A stretch of DNA of 19,281 nt from an uncultured Bacillota bacterium. GTDB lineage: Bacteria > Bacillota > Clostridia > Peptostreptococcales > Anaerovoracaceae. Numbering within the stretch: position 1 is the stretch's first letter; every line of letters starts with the position of its first letter. The DNA is taken from the NCBI GenBank assembly GCA_946629205.1, contig CAMOXP010000005.1, forward strand, positions 1 through 19,281, given 5' to 3'. Below are positions 7,399 to 13,513 of this stretch, piece after piece. Position numbers and translations under genes: made by a program. The notes under the pieces are model-generated. The model was not told the origin of the DNA. It saw nothing but the letters and a program-made list of their open reading frames with translations, and ran no database searches.

Positions 7399-7947
7399 AT
7401 GAAACTGTATGTGATAAACGACTACAAAAGCAAATATCCTGCTTTGTCCGGACGCACACTGACAGATGCACTGATCAGAGAATGCCTCGGCAGAGAGGAC
7501 CTCATTATTGAGAGGACTGATAACGGAAAGCCGTACATTGCAGGTCCGGATTCTGCCTGCTGCTGCGTTTCCGTGTCACACGACAAAGAGACGTTTGCGC
7601 TGCTTGTTTCAGACAGGAATGTGGGACTGGATATCCAGTACTGCAGGGATGTGAAAGCCGACAGGATCGCCGCCCGTTTCTTTTCGGAAGAGGAAGCGGC
7701 TTACGTGGCAGAAGACAATACAGAAAGCAGGTTTTTCACTCTTTGGACACGCAAGGAAGCGTACAGTAAATACACAGGTTTGGGCATGGAACAGATAATG
7801 AAAAAGGAACCTGTGCCGAATGACGGCGAGGTCCTGTTCACAGATCTGATGTTGGCGGACGGATGTTACTGCTCGATTTGTTCGGAGCGTATAGGGAAAG
7901 AAGGAGGTCAGATGCCAGATGAAATTCAGATTTCTTATCGAAAATAA
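7399..7947 (+). CDS. 4'-phosphopantetheinyl transferase, Sfp/AcpT type
   Basis: This 182-residue enzyme should transfer 4'-phosphopantetheine from coenzyme A to a serine of acyl or peptidyl carrier proteins. Family landmarks are SVSHD (58-62), the metal-binding segment GLDIQ with D78, and WTRKEAYSKYTG with K119 and E120. Sfp-type enzymes commonly use D-x-E at the second site; here the residue is Gln (Q80), so the magnesium site may be formed with one fewer carboxylate. Length is at the short end for the family. The start at 7399 gives the expected MKLYVIND opening but lacks a Shine-Dalgarno. It overlaps the next gene by 29 bases. No carrier-protein or polyketide/peptide synthetase gene is nearby, so its target is presumably the housekeeping fatty-acid ACP or a distant cluster. 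Confidence 0.9.
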   Translation: MKLYVINDYKSKYPALSGRTLTDALIRECLGREDLIIERTDNGKPYIAGPDSACCCVSVSHDKETFALLVSDRNVGLDIQYCRDVKADRIAARFFSEEEAAYVAEDNTESRFFTLWTRKEAYSKYTGLGMEQIMKKEPVPNDGEVLFTDLMLADGCYCSICSERIGKEGGQMPDEIQISYRK

Positions 7948-8761
7948 AACCGAAAAAAAGGGTATTCTTGCTGAACACGGACTGTCGATCTATATTGAAG
8001 CGCGAGGAAAGAAAATACTGTTTGACGCAGGCGAAACCAATCTGTTTGCTGCAAACGCCGCAAAGATGAAGGTGGACCTGAGCGATGTCGATTTCGCTGT
8101 TGTGAGCCATGGACATTCTGATCATACAGGCGGATTCCCAATGTTCCATCACATCAATCCGACCGCGCCGATCTATATCCACAGAAATGCATTGCGCGTT
8201 TCCTACGGCACAGAAGGAGGTCCTCTGGGAAAGGGCGGCGTTCTTGACAAAGAACCTTGCGGAATTGCCTGGAGCGACAAAGAACTAAAAGAACTGGCGG
8301 ATCAGATGCTATTCACGGACGGTCCTGTTGATATCACAGAGGATATCAAGATCACCGGAACGGTTCCCGTACCGGAAGATTTCAAACCGACAGAATACTT
8401 CTATCACTATGAAGGAGAGGAACTGGTCGTGGATGATATGTCCCACGAACAGTGCCTGGTGATCCGTGAACCGGAGGGGCTGTACATCTTCTCCGGCTGC
8501 AGTCACAGGGGCGTGATCAATGCGCTGCGCGCAGGCAAAAGTATGTTCCCCGGCGAGCGGGTCGCAGTGCTTGTCGCTGGCATGCACCTCTACGCTGCGT
8601 CGAAGGAGGATCGTCAGAGAGTCATCGATGAAGTCGTCGCGGAGAACATGGATCAGATCATGCCGGTCCACTGCACAGGCATCGACGCGATCTGCGAATT
8701 GAGAGCACGGCTCGGAGACAAGTGCACCGTTGCGACAGCCGGTGATGAATATCTGGTATAG
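7919..8761 (+). CDS. Metallo-beta-lactamase-fold hydrolase
   Basis: A 280-residue MBL-fold protein. The metal motif HGHSDH is at residues 64-69 (H64, H66, D68, H69). Further ligand candidates are the His in GCSHRGVINAL and the C-terminal MPVHCTG. Its order and spacing resemble the COG1237-like group (dihydropterin-phosphate synthase-related MBL proteins) rather than RNase Z, glyoxalase II or beta-lactamases. The start at 7919 follows AAGGAGGT (7901-7908) by 10 bases and lies inside the end of the preceding transferase gene, a 29-base overlap in a different frame. The recX gene starts 5 bases after its stop. No signal peptide is seen, so it is cytoplasmic. The substrate is unknown. Confidence 0.88.
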   Translation: MKFRFLIENKTEKKGILAEHGLSIYIEARGKKILFDAGETNLFAANAAKMKVDLSDVDFAVVSHGHSDHTGGFPMFHHINPTAPIYIHRNALRVSYGTEGGPLGKGGVLDKEPCGIAWSDKELKELADQMLFTDGPVDITEDIKITGTVPVPEDFKPTEYFYHYEGEELVVDDMSHEQCLVIREPEGLYIFSGCSHRGVINALRAGKSMFPGERVAVLVAGMHLYAASKEDRQRVIDEVVAENMDQIMPVHCTGIDAICELRARLGDKCTVATAGDEYLV

Positions 8762-8766
8762 GACCT

Positions 8767-9234
8767 ATGGACGCATTGGAGAAGGCGACGGCATATCTGA
8801 GCAGAAAGCCGCATACACAGCAGGAAGTGACGGACTATCTCCTGCGAAAGGAATACAGCCCGGAAGAGACGGCTGACGCTGTGGCGCGCCTGAAGGAGTA
8901 CGGCTACATCGATGATCTGGCCTATGCGAAACTGTACTTTGAGTACGGCTTCGAGAAAGCCAGGGGAAAGGACCGTATCGCGAGGGAGCTTGCAGGAAAG
9001 GGCATATCCCGGGAGGTGATCGAACAAGCCTTCGAGCAGCTCGAGGAAACGCCCGATGAAGAGGAAGTCGCTTACAGCCTGGCGCTGCAGATCGTTCAGG
9101 AGGCAGATGCAGACCCGGCGGAAATGACATATGAAGAAAAACAAAAGCTGCAGGCCCGTATCGTCAGAAGGCTGGCCTCACGCGGCTTTAACGGCGGTAT
9201 CTGCTACAGGGCAGCGCGGGAGACTGTAAAATAG
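8767..9234 (+). CDS. recX: Regulatory protein RecX
   Basis: RecX binds RecA filaments and limits recombinase activity. The 155-residue protein shows the three-helix repeats of the family: ATAYLSRKPHTQQEVTDYLL near the N-terminus, a DDLAYAKLYFEYGFE segment (about 49-63) and KDRIARELAGKGISREVIEQAF. It is then followed by another repeat with QKLQARIVRRLASRGF. Length is typical. An AGGACC site overlaps the stop of the preceding MBL gene and is only 3-5 bases from the start, suggesting coupled translation. recA is not in this window. The pairing with rmuC and recJ gives the neighbourhood several DNA-repair functions, though they lie in two transcription units. Confidence 0.92.
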   Translation: MDALEKATAYLSRKPHTQQEVTDYLLRKEYSPEETADAVARLKEYGYIDDLAYAKLYFEYGFEKARGKDRIARELAGKGISREVIEQAFEQLEETPDEEEVAYSLALQIVQEADADPAEMTYEEKQKLQARIVRRLASRGFNGGICYRAARETVK

Positions 9235-9260
9235 AGACTGTAGGATAATTGTAATAACAT

Positions 9261-9974
9261 ATGAAACAGCAATATGAGAGGACAAGCAGGATCATCGGTG
9301 AAAAGGGCGTAGACAGACTGCATGGCTGCAGCGTCCTGGTGTTCGGCACAGGCGGCGTCGGGAGTTACGTCTGCGAAGGACTGGCAAGAGCCGGGATCGG
9401 TTCACTGACGATCGTGGATAAGGATGTGGTGGATGAAACCAATATCAACCGTCAGATCATCGCGCTGCACTCGACCATCGGCCAACCTAAGGCACGTCTG
9501 ATGGCAGATAGGATCCGGGACATCGATCCCGACTGTCAGGTTACACCCAGAGAGATGTTTTTCCTGCCGGGCGGTCAGCCGGACGATCTGGATTTTGCAT
9601 CCTATGATTATGTTGTGGATGCGGTCGATACCGTATCGGCGAAGATCTATATCATTGAACGGGCGCGTCAGGCCGGCGTTCCCGTGATTTCCTCCATGGG
9701 AACAGGAAACAAACTGGATGGCAGCGCGTTTAAGATAACAACCATCGAGAAGACAAAAGTCTGCCCCCTGGCGAAAGTCATGAGAAGGGAATTGAAGAAA
9801 CGAGGCATCTCAGGCGTTAAGGTGCTGTACTCAGAGGAGGAACCGAAATCCACGGGCGGGAGCATCAGTTTCGTGCCGTCTGTGGCAGGGCTTCTCATTG
9901 CAGGCGAAGTCGTGCGCGATTTACTCAGTACAGGCTTTGCAGTCAGTACAGGAGATACAGAAGGGAGAAAATGA
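9261..9974 (+). CDS. tRNA threonylcarbamoyladenosine dehydratase (TcdA/CsdL-like E1 enzyme)
   Basis: A 237-residue E1-like protein of the ThiF/MoeB superfamily. TcdA-type members use ATP to convert t6A37 of tRNAs into its cyclic form ct6A. The N-terminal part has the nucleotide-binding GTGGVGS (about 30-36) and the downstream DKDVVDETNINRQ segment with the conserved N-x-N-R-Q. Later segments SSMGTGNKLDGSAFKI and GGSISFVPSVAGLLIAGEVV match the TcdA subfamily and lack the zinc-binding CxxC pairs of MoeB or ThiF. The start has a weak, distant AGGATAA site. The stop overlaps the next start by ATGA (9971-9974). Substrate assignment rests on subfamily resemblance only. Confidence 0.88.
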   Translation: MKQQYERTSRIIGEKGVDRLHGCSVLVFGTGGVGSYVCEGLARAGIGSLTIVDKDVVDETNINRQIIALHSTIGQPKARLMADRIRDIDPDCQVTPREMFFLPGGQPDDLDFASYDYVVDAVDTVSAKIYIIERARQAGVPVISSMGTGNKLDGSAFKITTIEKTKVCPLAKVMRRELKKRGISGVKVLYSEEEPKSTGGSISFVPSVAGLLIAGEVVRDLLSTGFAVSTGDTEGRK

Positions 9975-10486
9975 AAATAATGGATTACCGAACAGAACTC
10001 ATTAACATGATCAATAAGTTCAACATCGAATCAGTAGAGGAATTCAAGGAAGCGGAGATGCGTATCGTCAGAGATTCGAGGTTTTCCAGTATCCGTAAGA
10101 AAAAGGACTACGATGGTCATGTGCGCATGTTGAGAACTGTCAAAAACAAGGCCCTGAAACTCGATCCGAAGAATGTGAAAATCCCGGAAACCGATCCGAA
10201 TACGATAGAACTCAAGAAAGCTTTTGAGCGGTGTCTGGTCGTGTTCAGCGGTGTCTGTGACAGCTACGTGCAGATGCAGCTGGCGCTGAAGGGAAAGTCC
10301 GAAGGCGAGAAACTGAGCTACGGACAGTATAAAGAGATCAACAACAAGGTCAAACATATGCGGTCGAGACTCAATGAAGTGATGCAGGATCTGGACATCA
10401 TGTATTCAGACTACGCCGAGTATTCGAACATGGACGACAGTGAGGATCTGGCGGGCATCGCTTATAAGACGTACGATCAGTTATAA
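9971..10486 (+). CDS. Conserved-looking helical protein of unknown function
   Basis: I do not recognise this 171-residue protein. It is highly charged, without a signal peptide, membrane segment or cysteine-rich metal site, and looks almost wholly alpha-helical. The N-terminal 60 residues (YRTELINMINKFNIESVEEF) are rich in Lys, Arg and Glu. The central part has a hydrophobic helix around FERCLVVFSGVCDSYVQMQL (about 83-102). The C-terminus has KEINNKVKHMRSRLNEVMQDLDIMYSDY followed by an acidic end. It is translationally coupled to the tcdA-like gene (ATGA overlap) and followed 20 bases later by rmuC, so it is probably cytoplasmic and expressed with them. A second ATG at 9980 is possible, but 9971 has the better-placed AGAAGGGAG. 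Coding quality looks genuine; function is open. Confidence 0.8.
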   Translation: MKIMDYRTELINMINKFNIESVEEFKEAEMRIVRDSRFSSIRKKKDYDGHVRMLRTVKNKALKLDPKNVKIPETDPNTIELKKAFERCLVVFSGVCDSYVQMQLALKGKSEGEKLSYGQYKEINNKVKHMRSRLNEVMQDLDIMYSDYAEYSNMDDSEDLAGIAYKTYDQL

Positions 10487-10506
10487 ACAGAAAAAAGGGG
10501 AGAGAG

Positions 10507-11436
10507 ATGAATGCAGTACTGATAGCAGTCATTCTGTCATCGGTCGTCATCATTGCCGTCCTGGTTGTGATGTTGCTGCTGATGCGCAGTACGATCAGAA
10601 ACATGGGGGATCGTGTAAGCGAAGGACAGAGAGCCTCCGGCGCTGTTATCAACCAACAGCTTTCCGATGCCATGGCGCAGATCAACCGCAGTATGGGAGA
10701 AATGAGGAATCTGTCATCCGGTATGGATGACCTTAGGCGGATCATGACCAATGTGAAGACGAGAGGCATCGTCGGCGAGGTGCAGCTGGGCGCCATTCTG
10801 GAGGAGATCCTGTCACCGCAGCAGTATGATGAAAACGTTGCGGTCAAAGGAGACAACGCCCGGGTGGAATACGCGGTGAAATTCCCTTCGGAGGACGGAA
10901 GATCTGTGTATCTGCCTATTGACGCCAAGTTTCCGGGAGACGCTTACATGGAATTGCTCGACGCCTATGATACCGGCGACAGGGGCATGATCCTCGCAGC
11001 AACGGATCATTTGAGGAGGGCTGTGATCAAATCTGCGAAGGATATCAGGACCAAATACATCTATCCCCCGTACACCACGGAGTTCGCAATTATGTTTTTG
11101 CCGTTTGAAGGCCTCTATGCCGAAGTGCTGCGGCTGGACCTTGTGGAACTGCTGCAGAGGGAATACAGGGTGACCATTGCAGGGCCGACGACTATGGCGG
11201 CGATATTGAACAGTTTCCAGCTTGGATTCCGGTCTCTGGCGCTGCAGCAGAGTTCCGGCGAAGTATGGGAGACCCTCGAGAAGGTCAGAACGGAGTTCGG
11301 CAAATTCAATGATGTTTTAGAGGATACGCAGCACAGACTGGATCAGGCCCAGCGGGATCTTGAGAACCTTGTGGGCGTCAGGACCAGAAGCATTCAGAGA
11401 AGCCTGGACAAGGTTTCGGATTATATAGATGACTGA
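10507..11436 (+). CDS. rmuC: DNA recombination protein RmuC homologue (short form)
   Basis: RmuC proteins limit inversions between short inverted repeats and have a PD-(D/E)xK-nuclease-like core. This one has an N-terminal membrane helix (about 4-26), a short linker, then the RmuC core from about residue 75. The core includes RGIVGEVQLGAILEEIL, the nuclease-like LPIDAKFPGDAY segment with D139 and K141, TKYIYPPYTTEFAIMFLPFEGLYAEVL and GPTTMAAILNSFQLGFRSLAL. At 309 residues it is shorter than many homologues because the coiled coil between membrane helix and core is reduced. The start has a GGGGAGAG site. A metallophosphoesterase gene begins 2 bases after its stop. Assignment to the family is firm; the molecular activity of RmuC is not well defined. 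Confidence 0.93.
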   Translation: MNAVLIAVILSSVVIIAVLVVMLLLMRSTIRNMGDRVSEGQRASGAVINQQLSDAMAQINRSMGEMRNLSSGMDDLRRIMTNVKTRGIVGEVQLGAILEEILSPQQYDENVAVKGDNARVEYAVKFPSEDGRSVYLPIDAKFPGDAYMELLDAYDTGDRGMILAATDHLRRAVIKSAKDIRTKYIYPPYTTEFAIMFLPFEGLYAEVLRLDLVELLQREYRVTIAGPTTMAAILNSFQLGFRSLALQQSSGEVWETLEKVRTEFGKFNDVLEDTQHRLDQAQRDLENLVGVRTRSIQRSLDKVSDYIDD

Positions 11437-11438
11437 GT

Positions 11439-12170
11439 ATGAGTATATTTGCAATCGCGGATCTGCATCTTTCTTTTGCCCCGGGCAGCGATAAGCCCAT
11501 GGACATCTTCGGGAGCAGATGGAAGGACCACCCGGAGAGGATCAAAGAAAACTGGTGCAGCAATGTAACAGAACAAGATACTGTCGTAGTGGCGGGCGAT
11601 ATTTCCTGGGCATTGAAGCTCGAGGACGCTGTTTATGATCTGGATTGGCTTGATGCGCTCCCCGGCCATAAGGTTGTGCTCAAAGGCAATCACGACTTAT
11701 GGTGGGCAGGGATCACCAGGCTGAACGCCATGTATGATGACATGACATTCCTGCAGAACGACGCTTTCTTCGTGCCTGCAGATCAAGGCGGCGTCTGGAT
11801 CTGCGGAAGCCGCGGATGGATCACGCCGGATGATGACGATTTTAAGGAAGCAGATGATAAGATCTACAAACGAGAGATCCTGAGACTCAGATCATCGCTG
11901 GAATATGCGAACTCCCATGCAAAGGCAGACGAATCTGAAACCGGTACTGCAGAGGTGATCGGATTCCTTCACTACCCTCCGGTCGCGAAAGCCGGGAAAT
12001 ATACAGGGTTCATGCAGGCATTTGAAGATTATGGTGTAAAAGAAGTGTACTATGGCCATATCCATGGCGAAGACGGTTTCAGGAATGCAGTGCAGGGCGA
12101 ATTCTACGGGACGAAATACGAACTGATATCCGCGGATTACCTGAACTGCAGATTGCTGAAGATTCGTTAG
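11439..12170 (+). CDS. Metallophosphoesterase, COG1768-like
   Basis: A 243-residue calcineurin-type phosphohydrolase. The metal-binding motifs are present in order: D8-x-H10 near the start (IADLHLS), GDISW with D54, GNHDLWW with N84, H85 and D86, then FLHYPP and a C-terminal YYGHIHGE. The conserved LWWAGITRLN and CGSRGWITPDDDDF segments match the bacterial predicted-phosphohydrolase group represented by COG1768. It has no export signal. It begins 2 bases after rmuC with no clear Shine-Dalgarno, so it is likely translated by coupling. deoB follows after 29 bases. The substrate, which could be a phosphomonoester, cyclic nucleotide or nucleic acid, cannot be decided. Confidence 0.88.
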   Translation: MSIFAIADLHLSFAPGSDKPMDIFGSRWKDHPERIKENWCSNVTEQDTVVVAGDISWALKLEDAVYDLDWLDALPGHKVVLKGNHDLWWAGITRLNAMYDDMTFLQNDAFFVPADQGGVWICGSRGWITPDDDDFKEADDKIYKREILRLRSSLEYANSHAKADESETGTAEVIGFLHYPPVAKAGKYTGFMQAFEDYGVKEVYYGHIHGEDGFRNAVQGEFYGTKYELISADYLNCRLLKIR

Positions 12171-12199
12171 GAACGTGAATGACAGGAAGGTGACTGGAA

Positions 12200-13396
12200 A
12201 TGAGAGCAACGATCATAGTATTGGATTCACTGGGCGTTGGGGAACTTCCCGACGCGGAAAAATACGGGGACAAAGGATCCGATACCCTCGGACACATCCT
12301 CGACAATTATCCGCTTGATATCCCGCACCTGCGCAGTCTGGGCATCGGCAATATCGAGCGCCCGGAAGATCCGTCCGGAAAAGTCGCAGGCGGAAGACTT
12401 GCTGTTCCTGCCCCGGAAGGCGTATTTGGCCGTTTGGCAGAAAAATCAGCCGGAAAGGATACGATCACTGGTCACTGGGAAATCGCCGGTATTGAAACGA
12501 AAGTGCCTTTCAAGACTTACCATAATGGCTTTCCGAAGGAATTGATGGATGAGTTCGAGAGACAGATCGGGAGAGGCTGGATCGGAAACTGCGTCGCCTC
12601 CGGGACTGAGATCATCGAGCAGCTCGGCGCTGAGCACGAAGCCACGGGGAAGGTTATTGTCTATACTTCCGCAGACAGCGTCTTTCAAATCGCAGCGAAT
12701 ACGGCCGTCGTCCCACTGGAGGAACTCTACCGGATATGCACGATTGCCCGGCAGCTTCTGGTGGGTGAGTACTCCTGCGGGCGCGTGATCGCACGGCCCT
12801 ATGTCATAGGTCCTGACGGGAAACGGACCAGAACCGCAGACAGGCATGACTACGCGGTATCTCCCCCTGAGAAGACCATGCTCGACATCGTTTCGGATGC
12901 CGGCCTGACCGTTTATTCCGTCGGAAAGATCCGGGATATCTTCAACGGGCAGGGCGTGACAGAGGCCGTCCACACAGAAAGCAACGACGACGGCGTTACG
13001 AAGACCATCGAAGCTTTACAGAAGGATTTTGACGGCTTGATTTTTACAAATCTCGTGGATTTTGATTCCAAGTACGGACACAGAAGGGATCCGGCCGGTT
13101 ATGGAAACGCAATCGAGGAATTCGACGCGCGGCTGCCGGAGATCCGATCCGCTATGAGGGAGGATGATATCCTGTTCCTATGCGCCGATCACGGAAACGA
13201 TCCGGTACACACAGGCTTTGATCACACGCGGGAGCACATCTTCTGTGTGGCTTGCGGCGGAATGCTGAAAAAGGGAATCGATTTGGGAACAAGGAGTTCC
13301 TATGCTGACATCGGCGCAACGGTTGTCCAATATCTGACCGGAAAGAAAGACGCCACTGCGATCGGAGAAAGCTTCCTGGAGCAGATCACACTGTAA
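12200..13396 (+). CDS. deoB: Phosphopentomutase DeoB
   Basis: DeoB interconverts ribose-1-phosphate (or deoxyribose-1-phosphate) and the 5-phosphate, linking nucleoside breakdown to the pentose phosphate pathway. The 398-residue protein is standard length. It opens with the alkaline-phosphatase-superfamily metal site IIVLDSLGVGELPDA (D9). It carries the phospho-acceptor region GKDTITGHWEIAG (about 87-99), in which the Thr of DTIT is the expected acceptor. Near the end it has NLVDFDSKYGHRRDP and LCADHGNDPVHTGFDHTREH, which provide the remaining manganese ligands. The AAGGTGA site lies about 9 bases before the ATG. It is the last gene of its run and is followed by a strong terminator. No nucleoside phosphorylase or deoxyribose-phosphate aldolase is next to it. 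Confidence 0.97.
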   Translation: MRATIIVLDSLGVGELPDAEKYGDKGSDTLGHILDNYPLDIPHLRSLGIGNIERPEDPSGKVAGGRLAVPAPEGVFGRLAEKSAGKDTITGHWEIAGIETKVPFKTYHNGFPKELMDEFERQIGRGWIGNCVASGTEIIEQLGAEHEATGKVIVYTSADSVFQIAANTAVVPLEELYRICTIARQLLVGEYSCGRVIARPYVIGPDGKRTRTADRHDYAVSPPEKTMLDIVSDAGLTVYSVGKIRDIFNGQGVTEAVHTESNDDGVTKTIEALQKDFDGLIFTNLVDFDSKYGHRRDPAGYGNAIEEFDARLPEIRSAMREDDILFLCADHGNDPVHTGFDHTREHIFCVACGGMLKKGIDLGTRSSYADIGATVVQYLTGKKDATAIGESFLEQITL

Positions 13397-13434
13397 GTCT
13401 ATTGTGCTTCATTAACAAATTTTAATAAAGCAAA

Positions 13435-13470
13435 AGCCCTCGAAACGTTGAAGCAGAGGGCTCTTTTTTT
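13435..13470 (+). terminator. Rho-independent terminator after deoB
   Basis: AGCCCTC (13435-13441) pairs perfectly with GAGGGCT (13456-13462) over a 14-base loop. It is followed by C and a run of seven T. A-rich sequence precedes the stem. It ends the 7399-13396 run. Confidence 0.93.
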
Positions 13471-13513
13471 GTACAATTAACGTGTGTAATCATTTGTTAT
13501 CGGAGGAAGTGTT

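Noticed and set aside
13468..13500. Promoter for the secreted lysozyme-like gene
   Set aside because: Only weak boxes were found (TTGTAC, TGTAAT) at poor spacing; a promoter must exist but I cannot place it with confidence.
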